Notes: generated by a model from the letters alone, not told the origin. Positions 1 to 8,333 are shown, numbered from the stretch's first letter. The stretch is 32,656 nucleotides of DNA from JBDIBB01 sp039812685 (GCA_039812685.1 JBDIBB010000039.1:1-32656), one strand, 5' to 3'. Translations and numbers: made by a program.

Positions 1-2073
1 CCCGCCGCGCAGGACCAGCCGGTCCGACAGCTTCCACGCGACGCCGAGGCGGGGCTCCCACCCGTTGTAGAACGGCTTGTAGAGGGCGCGATCCTCGATG
101 CTGCCGTCCTTGGCGAAGATCTGCTGGCCGGTCTTCAGGTCGAAGTTGGTCTGGCGGTTGTCCTTCTCCACCAGCGGCGACGTGTACGCCCAGCGCAGGC
201 CGAGGTTCAGGGTGAGGTTCGGTGTCACCTTGAAGTCGTCCTGCACGTAGAACGCCATCCGGTTCTGGATCTGGGTCCAGGGATCGTCGGGGTCGCCGCC
301 GCCGCGCCCCTTGCTCGACACGAGGCCGAGCAGGAAGTCGCTGAACGCGTAGCCGGAGAACGCGCCGTTGAAGTTGATGGAGCCGAGCAGCCCGTTGTTG
401 CCCGCGTAGAACCGACGCTGGTTGTAGTGGAGCATCTGGCCGCCGAACTTCAGGGAGTGACGGCCCTTCAGCCAGGTGAGACGCTCGTTGATCTGGAAGG
501 TGTCGGCCAGGGTGTCGGAGTTGGTCGCCAGCGAGCCGGGCGCGGTGAGCCCGCTGCCCCAGCCGATCGAACTCAGGCCGGCAATGGGCTGGCCACCCCC
601 GATGCCGTACGAGGCGTTGGCGGTGCCGATCTTGGCCCAGTCGTAGATGCCGCCGGTCACGCCGGTGCTGCTGAAGCCGACCAGCAGTTCGTTGACGATC
701 GCCGAGCCGAACAGACGGTTCCAGTTGACGCCGACGTTCCAGAACGGCCGCTCGGCGAACGATCCCATGATCAGCGGGAACGCCGCCTTGTCGGTGTTGC
801 TCTTGAAGGACTTCAGCGAGATGCGGCCGAAGAACTTGTCGTTCTGCGACGCGTTCCAGTCGATGCGCACATCGCCCTGGTGCGCCCGGGTCTTGTCGAG
901 GACCTCGCCCACGTAGTTGCCGCTGACGCCGGCCACGCTGCGGTTGGGCAGCGGGTAGTTGGTCGTGTTGCTCAGCAGCGCCCGCGCGAGCGGCGTGATC
1001 CGATCCGCGGGGACCTGGTTGTTGGGGAAGGGGAGGCCGGTGAGCGGATCGCGGATGACCACCGCCACGCTCGACAGGTCGCCGTTACGCCACGCGGCGG
1101 GCGCCACCGACGCCGTGCCGAAGCCCGGCGCGTCGAGCCGCGATCCCTGGTAGTTGCCGAAGAAGAAGAGCCTGTCGCGCTTCAGTGGCCCGCCGAACGT
1201 GCCACCGTAGATGTCCTGCCGGCGCTCGGCCTTGGGCGCGCCCGATCGGTTGTTGGCCCACGTGTTGGCGTCGAGATCGCTGTTGCGGTAGAACTCGAAC
1301 ACGTTGCCGCGGAACGTGTTGGTGCCCGACTTGAGCACGGCGCTGATGACGGCGCCGCCCACGTTGCCCGTCTCCGACGAGTAGTTGTTGGTCTCCACCG
1401 ACACCTCGGCCACCGCGTCGGGGCTGGGCTGGTAGCCGACGCCGTTGTCGATCGTCTCGTTCACGTCGAGGCCGTCCACCGTGTAGTTGTTCACCTGCTC
1501 GCGGTTGCCGTTGACGAACGGACGGCTCGTGCCCGCGCCGGGCACGTTGGTGAAGCCCTGCGGGTTCACCGTCATGGTGCCCGGCAGCAGCAGCGCGAGC
1601 TGGCTGGTGTTGCGGCCGTTGAGCGGCAGCGACGTCGCGGTGTTGCCCGAGATCACCTCACCGACGGTCACCGTCTCGGTCTTCAGGATCGGCGCGGTGC
1701 TGGTCACCTCGATGCTCTCCTCCATGGCGCCGACCGACATCTTGAAGTCGAGTCGCGCGATCTGGTTGGCTTCCAGCGCGAACGCCTGCGTCACCGACGT
1801 CCGGAAGCCGGTGAGTTCGGTCTTGACGACGTAGGATCCGACGACCAGTCCCGTGACCGTGTAGCTGCCGGCGGCGTTGGTGACGACGGTGTACGGCACG
1901 TTGGTCGCCTGGTTGGTAGCGGTCACGGTGACGCCCGGCAGGGCGCCCCCGGTTTCATCTACGACCAGTCCCGTGATCGACGCAGCCCCCGTCTGTGCGT
2001 GAGCCGTCGCCACGCACGAGGCAAGCGCCAGCATCCACAGCGCGAGCACGCGTGGCATCCTGACAGTGAGCAT
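1..2073 (-). CDS. TonB-dependent receptor, Oar-like, with N-terminal carboxypeptidase-regulatory domain (3' end outside window)
   Basis: An outer-membrane beta-barrel receptor, probably for energised uptake of a large or scarce nutrient; the substrate is unknown. 691 codons are open to the window edge with no stop. The ATG at 2073 is preceded by a strong Shine-Dalgarno (AAGGGGGG) and followed by a signal peptide of about 27 residues ending AHAQ. Residues about 30-110 form a CarboxypepD_reg Ig-like domain (SITGLVVDETGGALPGVTV). The plug follows, with the motifs LPLNGRN and YTVDGLDVNE and a segment reading KSGTNTFRGNVFEFYRN, then KRDRLFFFGNYQGSR at the start of the barrel. The window edge falls inside the barrel, at PRLGVAWKLSDRL. 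These motifs are characteristic of the Oar/TonB-dependent transporters expanded in Acidobacteria. The gene is separate from the rdgB operon, having its own promoter. The family is certain; the ligand cannot be predicted. Confidence 0.93.
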   Translation of the reverse strand, partial: MLTVRMPRVLALWMLALASCVATAHAQTGAASITGLVVDETGGALPGVTVTATNQATNVPYTVVTNAAGSYTVTGLVVGSYVVKTELTGFRTSVTQAFALEANQIARLDFKMSVGAMEESIEVTSTAPILKTETVTVGEVISGNTATSLPLNGRNTSQLALLLPGTMTVNPQGFTNVPGAGTSRPFVNGNREQVNNYTVDGLDVNETIDNGVGYQPSPDAVAEVSVETNNYSSETGNVGGAVISAVLKSGTNTFRGNVFEFYRNSDLDANTWANNRSGAPKAERRQDIYGGTFGGPLKRDRLFFFGNYQGSRLDAPGFGTASVAPAAWRNGDLSSVAVVIRDPLTGLPFPNNQVPADRITPLARALLSNTTNYPLPNRSVAGVSGNYVGEVLDKTRAHQGDVRIDWNASQNDKFFGRISLKSFKSNTDKAAFPLIMGSFAERPFWNVGVNWNRLFGSAIVNELLVGFSSTGVTGGIYDWAKIGTANASYGIGGGQPIAGLSSIGWGSGLTAPGSLATNSDTLADTFQINERLTWLKGRHSLKFGGQMLHYNQRRFYAGNNGLLGSINFNGAFSGYAFSDFLLGLVSSKGRGGGDPDDPWTQIQNRMAFYVQDDFKVTPNLTLNLGLRWAYTSPLVEKDNRQTNFDLKTGQQIFAKDGSIEDRALYKPFYNGWEPRLGVAWKLSDRLVLRGG

Positions 2074-2125
2074 GTTCCCCCCTTCGTGCCGGCATCGCGC
2101 CGGCCCGATGTCGATGTGCGCGCCT

Positions 2126-2154
2126 TTCCTACACCAGAGGTACGTGTTTGTCAA
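2126..2154 (-). promoter_or_regulatory. Sigma70-type promoter of the TonB-dependent receptor
   Basis: On the minus strand a perfect -35 box TTGACA (2154-2149) is followed by a 17-base spacer and a -10-like TAGGAA (2131-2126, three of six consensus matches at the key positions). The predicted start of transcription is near 2119, giving a leader of about 45 bases that contains the Shine-Dalgarno before the ATG at 2073. This is the best promoter match I found in the window. Confidence 0.6.
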
Positions 2155-2334
2155 AGCACGTCGCGGGCCGGATGTCACAGGAATTGTCCGAAAATCCGAG
2201 GATCCGACCCGCGTTCCGGCCGCCGCCGACCGCATCGATCGTGACGGGAGAGCGTGAGGGCGGGACGAGCGGGATGGCAGGCGGGACGAGCAGTGACGCC
2301 TTCCGCGGGCCGCTTCCCCCGCGAGCAGGCGGCG

Positions 2335-2388
2335 AAAAAATCGTCGTGGGCATGGGCCGGTGGACAGGGCACCGGACCCGATCGGGTG
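2335..2388 (-). terminator. Possible terminator downstream of rdgB
   Basis: Directly after the rdgB stop lie a perfect 12-base palindrome, ACCCGATCGGGT (2376-2387), and a 6-bp stem CCGGTG/CACCGG with a 7-base loop (2357-2375). A run of six T on the minus strand (2340-2335) follows 16 bases later. The T-run is too far from the stem for a textbook intrinsic terminator, so the call is weak. The position, at the end of the operon, is right. The rest of 2155-2388 shows nothing I can name. Confidence 0.3.
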
Positions 2389-3000
2389 TCACCCGCCGGA
2401 AGCGAGGTCGCCGTCGCGCTCCAGCCACGCCCGCAGTTGCCGGAACGCCGCCGCGCGATGGCTGACGTCCGCCTTGGCCCCGGCGGGCATCTCGGCCAGC
2501 GTGAGGCCCAAGGGTGGATGGAAGAAAATCGGGTCGTAGCCGAACCCGCCCTCGCCTCGCGGTTCCCGCGTGATCTCGCCCTCCACCGTGCCGCGCGCCT
2601 CGAACAGCACGCGCCCATCGGGCGCGGCGACCGCTAGCGCGCACACGAAGCGCGCGGTGCGGCCCGCCCGCCCCCGCTCGTCCAGCAGCCGGAAGGTGGT
2701 GGCGAATTTCTCGGGGTAGGTCTCGCCCGGGAACCGCGCCGACCGCACGCCGGGCGCCCCGCCGAGCGCGTCGATCTCGAGGCCGGAGTCCTCGGCGACG
2801 GTCACCAGGCCGGTCGCGCGCGCGTAGGCGATGGCCTTTTCGCGTGCGTTGACGGCGAACGTCTCGCCGTCCTCGCGCGGCTCGGCCACCGGCGGCACGT
2901 CGGCCAGCGATCGCAGCGCCACGTCGACACCGCGCAGGATGTCGCGAATCTCGCGCAGCTTGCCCGCGTTGGTGGTGGCGACCAGCAGCGCGTGCGCCAC
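2389..3000 (-). CDS. rdgB: RdgB/HAM1 family XTP/dITP pyrophosphatase
   Basis: Cytoplasmic house-cleaning enzyme that hydrolyses non-canonical purine nucleoside triphosphates (dITP, XTP, ITP) to the monophosphate and pyrophosphate, keeping them out of nucleic acids. The 203-residue product matches the usual length. The family signatures are clear: TTNAGKLREI at the N-terminus (the T/S-x-N-x-x-K substrate loop), AEDSGLEIDALGG-PGVRSARF in the middle, and GFGYDPIFF followed by SHRAAAF near the C-terminus. I use the GTG at 3000, one base after the rph stop, giving a start of MAHALLVATTN. The open frame continues upstream to 3153, but that part overlaps rph and does not look like RdgB. The rph-rdgB pairing is widespread in bacteria, and the one-base gap implies translational coupling. 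Confidence 0.95.
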   Translation of the reverse strand: MAHALLVATTNAGKLREIRDILRGVDVALRSLADVPPVAEPREDGETFAVNAREKAIAYARATGLVTVAEDSGLEIDALGGAPGVRSARFPGETYPEKFATTFRLLDERGRAGRTARFVCALAVAAPDGRVLFEARGTVEGEITREPRGEGGFGYDPIFFHPPLGLTLAEMPAGAKADVSHRAAAFRQLRAWLERDGDLASGG

Positions 3001-3001
3001 G

Positions 3002-3733
3002 TCACCGTCCCAGGACTGGCCCGACGACGGCCCGCTGGCGGGCCACCAGTTGCTGGATGCCGGCGCTGGCGAGTTCGAGCAGGCCATCGAGCGCCTCGCG
3101 CGAGAACGGCGTGCCTTCGGCCGTGCCCTGCACCTCGATGTAGCGGCCGTCACCGGTCTTCACGACGTTCATGTCCACGTCCGCGCGCGAGTCCTCGTCG
3201 TAGGCGAGGTCGAGCAGGCCGGTGCTGCCGACGATGCCCACGCTGGTGGCCGCCACGTAGTCGAGGATCGGGATCTTCGCGAGCGTGCCCGCCTCGCGCA
3301 GCCTGCCCAGCGCCAGCACCAGCGCCACGAATGCGCCGGTGATCGAGGCGGTGCGGGTGCCGCCGTCGGCCTGGATCACGTCGCAGTCGATCCAGATCGT
3401 GCGTTCGCCCAGCGCGTCCATCGCGGTCACGGCGCGAAGCGACCGGCCGATCAGGCGCTGGATCTCCTGCGTCCTTCCGCCGACCTTGCCGGTTGAACTC
3501 TCGCGCGTCGACCTCGTCGTCGTGGCCCGCGGCAGCATGGCGTATTCCGCGGTGACCCAGCCCTTGCCGCTGCCGCGCAGGAAGGGTGGCACGCGCTCCT
3601 CGACGCTGGCCGCGCAGATCACGCGCGTGCGGCCCACCTCGATGAGCACGGAGCCCTCGGCGTGCAGCAGGTAGCCGGGTGTGATGACGGTGGGGCGAAG
3701 CTGGTCGGGGCGGCGCTGGTCGGTTCGGGTCAT
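3002..3733 (-). CDS. rph: Ribonuclease PH
   Basis: Phosphorolytic 3'-5' exoribonuclease that trims the 3' end of tRNA precursors, releasing nucleoside diphosphates; usually a hexameric ring in the cytoplasm. The 243-residue product is the normal length. Visible hallmarks are the arginine-rich segment TRSTRESSTGKVGGRTQEIQ, the phosphate-binding DCDVIQADGGTRTASITGA, and the catalytic acidic segment LDLAYDEDSRADVDMNVV, followed by EVQGTAEG-PFSREALDGLL. It starts at an ATG about 100 bases downstream of the GerMN gene, and its stop lies one base before rdgB. The amidase-GerMN-rph-rdgB order suggests a single transcript. The 100-base gap upstream (3734-3833) contains no recognisable element. Confidence 0.97.
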   Translation of the reverse strand: MTRTDQRRPDQLRPTVITPGYLLHAEGSVLIEVGRTRVICAASVEERVPPFLRGSGKGWVTAEYAMLPRATTTRSTRESSTGKVGGRTQEIQRLIGRSLRAVTAMDALGERTIWIDCDVIQADGGTRTASITGAFVALVLALGRLREAGTLAKIPILDYVAATSVGIVGSTGLLDLAYDEDSRADVDMNVVKTGDGRYIEVQGTAEGTPFSREALDGLLELASAGIQQLVARQRAVVGPVLGR

Positions 3734-3833
3734 GGTCGGTGGACGTCGATGGGTGTGGGACCGCGGAGAGCGACGCGCCAGGCGCCGAGGGGCCCGCCCC
3801 GGCGGCGGACTGATGGTGTCGCGGCCGGTCCGA

Positions 3834-4490
3834 TCATCGCTGCGTGGCGGCCGCGGGCGGCTCGCCGGGTCCGCCCGCCGATTCGGCCGCGGGCTCGCTG
3901 GCGTGGGCCGGATCGGCCGCCGGAGGTTCGCTCCAGCGATCGTTGCGCGGCAGCGGGTGGCGCAGGTCGATGTGGCCTGCCAGCGAGTCGACCTCCTTGC
4001 CGTTCACGAGGATCTGCACGCGCGAGATGGCCGGCAGGTTCGAGGTGAGCAGGTTGACGATGGCGTAGACCGAGAACAGTTCGTCGAGCGAGCCGCCGGT
4101 GTGCGCGGTCGACGCCTCGGCCGTGAGGTCCACGTAGGCGTCGCCGCGTTCGGTGAGGAAGACGGTTCGCAGGCCGGTGCCCGGCGGCAGCGCCCCGAGC
4201 AGCGGCGCCGGCGCCGGCTGCAGTTGTTCGCGCACGAGGGCCTCGGCCTGTTCGGCCGGCGTCGCACCGTAAGGCACGTCGCGATCGACGGCCTGCAGCC
4301 GCAGGCCGTCAGCCGACACGTAGAACAGGCGCGCGCGGATCTTGCGGACCGGTGTCTCGCTGGCGGCGGCCGGCGCCGGGGCCTGCACGGGACGCGGTCC
4401 GAACCACTCGGGCACACGGACGACGAGGAACCAGCCCGCGAGGACGGCCGTGACGACTGCGGCGGTCACGATGAGCGTGACGCGCTTCAC
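3834..4490 (-). CDS. GerMN-domain membrane-anchored protein
   Basis: A 218-residue protein with an N-terminal membrane anchor (residues about 4-25, VTLIVTAAVVTAVLAGWFL) and a GerMN (sporulation/spore germination M-like) domain at about 50-180. That domain is recognisable by RARLFYVSADGLRLQAVDRDV, the segment LPPGTGLRTVFLTERGDAYVDLT, and ELFSVYAIVNLLTSNLPAISRVQILVNGKEVDSLAGHIDL. The last 35 residues are Ala/Pro/Glu-rich and probably disordered. The start is a GTG in a GTGA overlap with the stop of the amidase gene upstream, so translation is coupled. In non-sporulating bacteria GerMN proteins are found beside cell-wall amidases, which fits a periplasmic role in envelope remodelling. No enzymatic function is known for the domain. 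Confidence 0.85.
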   Translation of the reverse strand: MKRVTLIVTAAVVTAVLAGWFLVVRVPEWFGPRPVQAPAPAAASETPVRKIRARLFYVSADGLRLQAVDRDVPYGATPAEQAEALVREQLQPAPAPLLGALPPGTGLRTVFLTERGDAYVDLTAEASTAHTGGSLDELFSVYAIVNLLTSNLPAISRVQILVNGKEVDSLAGHIDLRHPLPRNDRWSEPPAADPAHASEPAAESAGGPGEPPAAATQR

Positions 4491-6040
4491 CGGGCGGGCC
4501 CTCCCGGTGGCGCGGGTGGCGCCGCGCGCCGGCGGCCGCCCTCGATGTAGCCGCGGAAGCCGGCGATGCTGTCGTAGAGCGCCTGCACGATCAGCGCCTG
4601 GTGCGCCGGCGAGGCGAGCCGCGCCTCCTCGGCCGGGTTGGTGAGGAAGCCCATCTCGACGAGCACGGCGGGCATGTTCGCGCCGACCAGCACCCGGAAC
4701 GGCGCCTGCTGGATGGCGCGCGGGCTCATCGCGACGCGGCTGCGGAGGTGCTGCTCGACGAGGCGGGCGAGCACGGCCGAGTCGTCGAGGTGCCGGGCCT
4801 GCGCCATCTCCCAGAGAATCAGCTCGACCTGCCGATCCACGCCGCCCACCGCCGGCAGGCTCACGCGGTCGGGCGCCGCCTCGCGCGCGACGCTCTCGCC
4901 GTATTCATCGAGGCTGAGGTAGAAGACCTCCGCGCCCGCCGGGGAGGGAGAGACCGAGGCGTTGGCGTGCAGGCTGACGAACAGGTCGGCCTTGTTGTTG
5001 TTGGCGAGCGCGGCCCGGGCGTCGAGTGGCACCGTCTGGTCGCCGTCGCGCGTGAGCAGCACGCGCAGGCCGAGGCGGGCCTCGATCGTCGCCTTCAACT
5101 GGCGGGCGACGGCCAGCGTCACGTCCTTCTCGATCGTGCCCGCGGGGCCGTGCGCGCCCTGCTCGTCGCCCCCGTGACCGGGATCGAGCACGATGGTCCG
5201 CACGCCGGTCACGGGGCCCTCGAAGACCGGCAGCGGCGGCGCGTCGGCGGCGGCCGGCGCCGCGGGTGCGGCCGGCGTCGCGCTGCCGCCCGCACCGAGC
5301 AGGTCGATCACCACGCGCGTGCTGCTGGCATCCACCGGGATGTCCGAGGCGCGGAAGCTCGCGAAGCGCGGCCCGAGATCCAGGGCGATCGCCGGAGGCG
5401 ATTCGATCGCGCGCACGGCCGTCAGCAGATCGCCGGCCGCATGAGGCGCGATGTCGGTGTCGAGCGCATCGGCGGTGAATCGCAGCAGCAGGCGTCCGGG
5501 CTCCTGCACCACGGCGTGCTCGGTGCGTGGCGAGATGTCGATGGTGACGCGCTCGGTGCCGGCCTGCGACGCGGTGCGCACCACGATGCGCGGCAGCGTG
5601 AGGTCGCCGGCGATCAGCATCCGTGCCGCGCGCCGGTACTCGGCCCGCACGTCGAGCACCAGCGGGAGGCCTCGTGCCACGAAGTCGAGCGGGACGAGCC
5701 AGGCGCGCCCTTCCCTGACCGGCGGCTGGAGCGACACGAGCCGGCCGCCCGAGGACACCAGCCCCTGCGAGGACATCACCAGCGTGCGTCCCTGGCGCGA
5801 GAGGGTGAGCCCGCCGGCGAGCGGATCCTCGCGGACGTCGAGCCGGAAGATGGCGGCCAGATCGTCGAGCGCCACCATCTCGCGGCCGTCCACGATCCGG
5901 ATGGCCACGGCCTGGCGTCCCTCGGGCGTCACGACGGTGATGGCGTTGCGGCCGCCCGACTGCGCCCAGAGCCACGTCGCGGCGAAGACCGACAACGCCA
6001 GCGCGAGGGTGGGGAAGCGAACCTGACGAGATGACATCAT
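4487..6040 (-). CDS. N-acetylmuramoyl-L-alanine amidase (AMIN + Amidase_3)
   Basis: Zinc-dependent periplasmic amidase that cuts the bond between N-acetylmuramic acid and L-alanine in peptidoglycan, typically in cell separation. An N-terminal signal peptide (LALALSVFAATWLWAQ) is followed by a copper-amine-oxidase-N/stalk-like segment, an AMIN-type domain (about 190-265), a Pro/Ala linker and an Amidase_3 catalytic domain (about 285-505). The four metal or catalytic residues are visible: H in VLDPGHGG, E in GTIEKDVTL, H in FVSLHANAS, and E in AVLVEMGFLTN. Two adjacent ATGs (6040 and 6037) are possible starts. The longer open frame back to 6187 would place charged residues before the signal peptide, so it was not used. 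It heads the amidase-GerMN-rph-rdgB run. AmiC-like by architecture, but I give no symbol because several paralogues are usual. Confidence 0.93.
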   Translation of the reverse strand: MMSSRQVRFPTLALALSVFAATWLWAQSGGRNAITVVTPEGRQAVAIRIVDGREMVALDDLAAIFRLDVREDPLAGGLTLSRQGRTLVMSSQGLVSSGGRLVSLQPPVREGRAWLVPLDFVARGLPLVLDVRAEYRRAARMLIAGDLTLPRIVVRTASQAGTERVTIDISPRTEHAVVQEPGRLLLRFTADALDTDIAPHAAGDLLTAVRAIESPPAIALDLGPRFASFRASDIPVDASSTRVVIDLLGAGGSATPAAPAAPAAADAPPLPVFEGPVTGVRTIVLDPGHGGDEQGAHGPAGTIEKDVTLAVARQLKATIEARLGLRVLLTRDGDQTVPLDARAALANNNKADLFVSLHANASVSPSPAGAEVFYLSLDEYGESVAREAAPDRVSLPAVGGVDRQVELILWEMAQARHLDDSAVLARLVEQHLRSRVAMSPRAIQQAPFRVLVGANMPAVLVEMGFLTNPAEEARLASPAHQALIVQALYDSIAGFRGYIEGGRRRAAPPAPPGGPAR

Positions 6041-6084
6041 GCGCAGCGTCAGGGGCCGGCATCGGGCAGCCGCTGATCCGCCTG

Positions 6085-6090
6085 ATTCTA
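6085..6090 (-). promoter_or_regulatory. Possible -10 box upstream of the amidase operon
   Basis: TAGAAT on the minus strand, 45 bases before the amidase ATG, matches the -10 consensus at five of six positions. No convincing -35 box lies at 16-18 bases, so this is a weak call. It sits in the 196-base gap between the MFS gene and the amidase, the natural place for the operon promoter. Confidence 0.3.
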
Positions 6091-6236
6091 CCTTGGGCAC
6101 GGGCCTGCGGGCTCGAGGGGCGATCGCGCCGGCCGCGCTTCTGGCGTCCGCATTTCCCGCGCGAAACCCCCGTGCTCCCGCCAGCACGGACCGCCGCGCG
6201 ACGCACAGTCGAGGTCAGACCGCGGTCTCTCGCTCC

Positions 6237-7430
6237 CTACTCGTGTCGCAGCGCCGCGATCGGGTCGAGGCGGGCGGCCCGCCGCGCCGCCGCGTTCAGC
6301 GCGAGGATGGCGCCGAAGTTCAGCGCCACCACGACGAACACCCAGCGCAGCGACGTGGCCTCGGCCAGCAGTCCCGACAGCCACGGGACGGTGATGCCGC
6401 CGGCCAGGGCCACCGTGAAGAGGACGCCGAAGACGGTCCCCGAGCGCTCGGCGAAGCGCGCGGCCGCCATCCCGAGCACCGTGGGGAACACGCCGGAGAG
6501 CGAGGCCGCCGTCAGCAGCGCGCCGGCGATGGCCACCGGCGCCGAGGGGGCCGCGGCCGTGACCAGCGCGCCGAGGGCGGCGCCGGCCGCGCAGGCACGC
6601 ACGAGGGCGTGCCCGCTGACGGCGAGCGCGACGCGCGCAAACACCAGGCGCGCGCCCATGAGCGCCGCCCAGTAGCCCGCCAGCGCGTAACTCGTCGTGT
6701 CGAGGGCCATGGCGAAGTCGCGCGCCAGCAGCGTCGTGAGGTAGCCGCCCATCGCGAACTCGTTGCCCGACTCGAAGAAGAGCAGCAGCGCCAGCCCGAG
6801 GACCAACGGCTGGCGCAGCAGCGCCGGCATGTGCGCGAGCGGCCATCCCTGCGCCTGCTTGGGCGCCGGAAACGGCAGCACGGCCGCCGCCGCGGCGGTC
6901 GCCAGACAGAGCACGGCGCCGGCCGCCAGCAGGCCACCCATGCCGAAGCGCGACTCGAGCGCGCCGAGGCTGAAGGGCAGCAGCAGTGCGCCGACGCCGA
7001 ACATCACGCCGAGCACGTTGAGCGCCGACGCCTTGCGCCGGGGATCGTCGTGCAGGTCGGCGACCAGCGTGTTGGCGGCGCCGTTGAGCGCCCCGCCGCC
7101 GAAGCCGAGGCACGCCACCGCGGCGAGCAGCCACGCGAGATCGGGCGCCCGCGGCACCAGCCCGATGCCCACGGCGACCAGCAGCGCGCCGGCGACCAGC
7201 GGCAGCTTGAGCCCGGCACGATCCACGACGAGGCCCAGCACCAGGCTTGCGGCCATCATCGCCGAGTTCATCGCCAGGAAGAGCCGGCCCACGTCGGCCA
7301 GCGACAGGCCGGCCCGCGGCACGATCGACGGCAGCACGGCGCCAAGCAGCGCCATGACGATCCCGAAGACGAAGATCGAGGCCCAGGCGACGCCGTGCAG
7401 GCCCATGAGGCGATGCGGCCGTGCGCTCAT
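6237..7430 (-). CDS. MFS transporter (sugar permease-like)
   Basis: A 397-residue major facilitator with about 12 hydrophobic spans in two halves and a short central loop around PAPKQAQG. The first half contains the cytoplasmic-loop motif VLGLVVDRAGLKLPL (motif A-like). The overall look is that of the FucP/sugar-permease and unknown-MFS group rather than a drug exporter. The ATG overlaps the stop of the SIS gene (ATGA), so the two are co-translated and transport of a sugar or sugar derivative is plausible. The last 20 residues (RRAARLDPIAALRHE) are unusual: they read like the C-terminus of a MacB/FtsX-type ABC permease rather than an MFS protein. The substrate cannot be assigned from sequence. 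Confidence 0.85.
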   Translation of the reverse strand: MSARPHRLMGLHGVAWASIFVFGIVMALLGAVLPSIVPRAGLSLADVGRLFLAMNSAMMAASLVLGLVVDRAGLKLPLVAGALLVAVGIGLVPRAPDLAWLLAAVACLGFGGGALNGAANTLVADLHDDPRRKASALNVLGVMFGVGALLLPFSLGALESRFGMGGLLAAGAVLCLATAAAAAVLPFPAPKQAQGWPLAHMPALLRQPLVLGLALLLFFESGNEFAMGGYLTTLLARDFAMALDTTSYALAGYWAALMGARLVFARVALAVSGHALVRACAAGAALGALVTAAAPSAPVAIAGALLTAASLSGVFPTVLGMAAARFAERSGTVFGVLFTVALAGGITVPWLSGLLAEATSLRWVFVVVALNFGAILALNAAARRAARLDPIAALRHE

Positions 7431-8200
7431 CCCCTCACGACCGGGTCGGGCCCACGCTCGAACCAGCGCCGGGCGTACTCATCGAACACGCGGAGGTTGT
7501 GATCCGCGGCCACGCCCGGCACGTTGGGCGAGACGAAGGTGGTGAGCGGCAGCCCGCGCGCAGCCAGGCGCGCTCCGGTCTCGGCGACAATGGCCATGGC
7601 CACGAACACGGCGGCCATCGTCGATCCGGCGGCGATCTTCTCGAGCCGGCCGACGTCGACCTGCGCGTCCTCGGGCGCCACGCCGTTGTCGATCGCCACG
7701 TCGGCCAGTTCCGACAGCAGCCTGCCGCCGGAGTGGCCCCGCCGCGCCACCTTCAGGTTGTCGTGGGACGAGACGGTGATCACCGTCGCGCCGCGCGCGC
7801 GCGCCCAGGCCGCGGCCTCGATGGGCGCGGCGTTGGCGCCGCCGTGACTGAAGACGATGAGGGCGTCACGCCGGTCCATCGGGTAGCTCTGCAGGAACTG
7901 CTCGACATAGCCTTCACGGCGCTCGATCCACAGCAGCTCGCGTGCGCCGTTCGGTCCGACGACGTTCGACCACATCAGCCGCGGATCGTAGAGCGGGTAG
8001 AAGCCGACGAAGCTGCCGTACCGCGGGAACACGTCCATGACGGGGATGACCGAGTGGCCGCTGCCGAAGAGGTAGACGCGGCCGCCCGCCGCGATGGTGG
8101 CCGCGCAGACCTCGCCGGCGCGCTCGAGGGCCTCGTGCTGGGTGGAGTGGATGCGGCGCAGCACCGCGGTGATGGCGTCGTAGTAGCGGGTGGCGGACAT
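7427..8200 (-). CDS. SIS-domain protein (UPF0309-like sugar isomerase domain)
   Basis: A 257-residue single SIS-domain protein that probably binds a phosphosugar. The N-terminal helix region (MSATRYYDAITAVLRRIHST) is typical of the UPF0309 group. It is followed by GRVYLFGSGHSVIP (first sugar-phosphate loop), a segment DALIVFSHGGANAAPIEAA (the Ser/Thr-Gly-Asn SIS motif, here SHGGAN), and VITVSSHDN. The C-terminus carries FVSPNVPGVAADHN. I start at the ATG at 8200; the frame stays open a long way upstream but there overlaps the propeller gene on the same strand. A possible Shine-Dalgarno GAGG is rather far upstream. It is coupled to the MFS gene by an ATGA overlap, suggesting a joint role in uptake and handling of a sugar. 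The reaction is unknown: isomerase, etherase and regulator are all possible for SIS proteins. Confidence 0.85.
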   Translation of the reverse strand: MSATRYYDAITAVLRRIHSTQHEALERAGEVCAATIAAGGRVYLFGSGHSVIPVMDVFPRYGSFVGFYPLYDPRLMWSNVVGPNGARELLWIERREGYVEQFLQSYPMDRRDALIVFSHGGANAAPIEAAAWARARGATVITVSSHDNLKVARRGHSGGRLLSELADVAIDNGVAPEDAQVDVGRLEKIAAGSTMAAVFVAMAIVAETGARLAARGLPLTTFVSPNVPGVAADHNLRVFDEYARRWFERGPDPVVRG

Positions 8201-8303
8201 GGTGACGCCAAAGATACCTCGTTGGCGCTCGCCGGCGATCGTGCGGACCCGGCCGTCCCGCGCGGCGGCCCGCCGGGCGCCGATGCCGCCTGACCGGCCC
8301 CAG

Positions 8304-8333
8304 AGCAGGCCGGCCCGTCGGGGCCGGCCTGCT
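8304..8333 (-). terminator. Strong GC hairpin after the minus-strand propeller gene
   Basis: A perfect 13-bp inverted repeat, AGCAGGCCGGCCC (8304-8316) and its complement (8321-8333), encloses a 4-base loop GTCG. It begins 20 bases after the stop of the propeller gene and lies about 100 bases before the SIS gene. There is no T-run, so it is either a T-less terminator as seen in high-G+C genomes or a 3'-end stabiliser. I see no other element in 8201-8352. Confidence 0.6.

Noticed and set aside
427..2244. A 605-codon plus-strand frame opposite the first TonB receptor.
   Set aside because: Antisense shadow: the minus strand encodes a clear signal peptide, regulatory domain and plug.
6039..7502. 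A 487-codon plus-strand frame opposite the MFS gene.
   Set aside because: Arg/Gln/His-rich shadow; the minus strand shows about twelve membrane spans in register.
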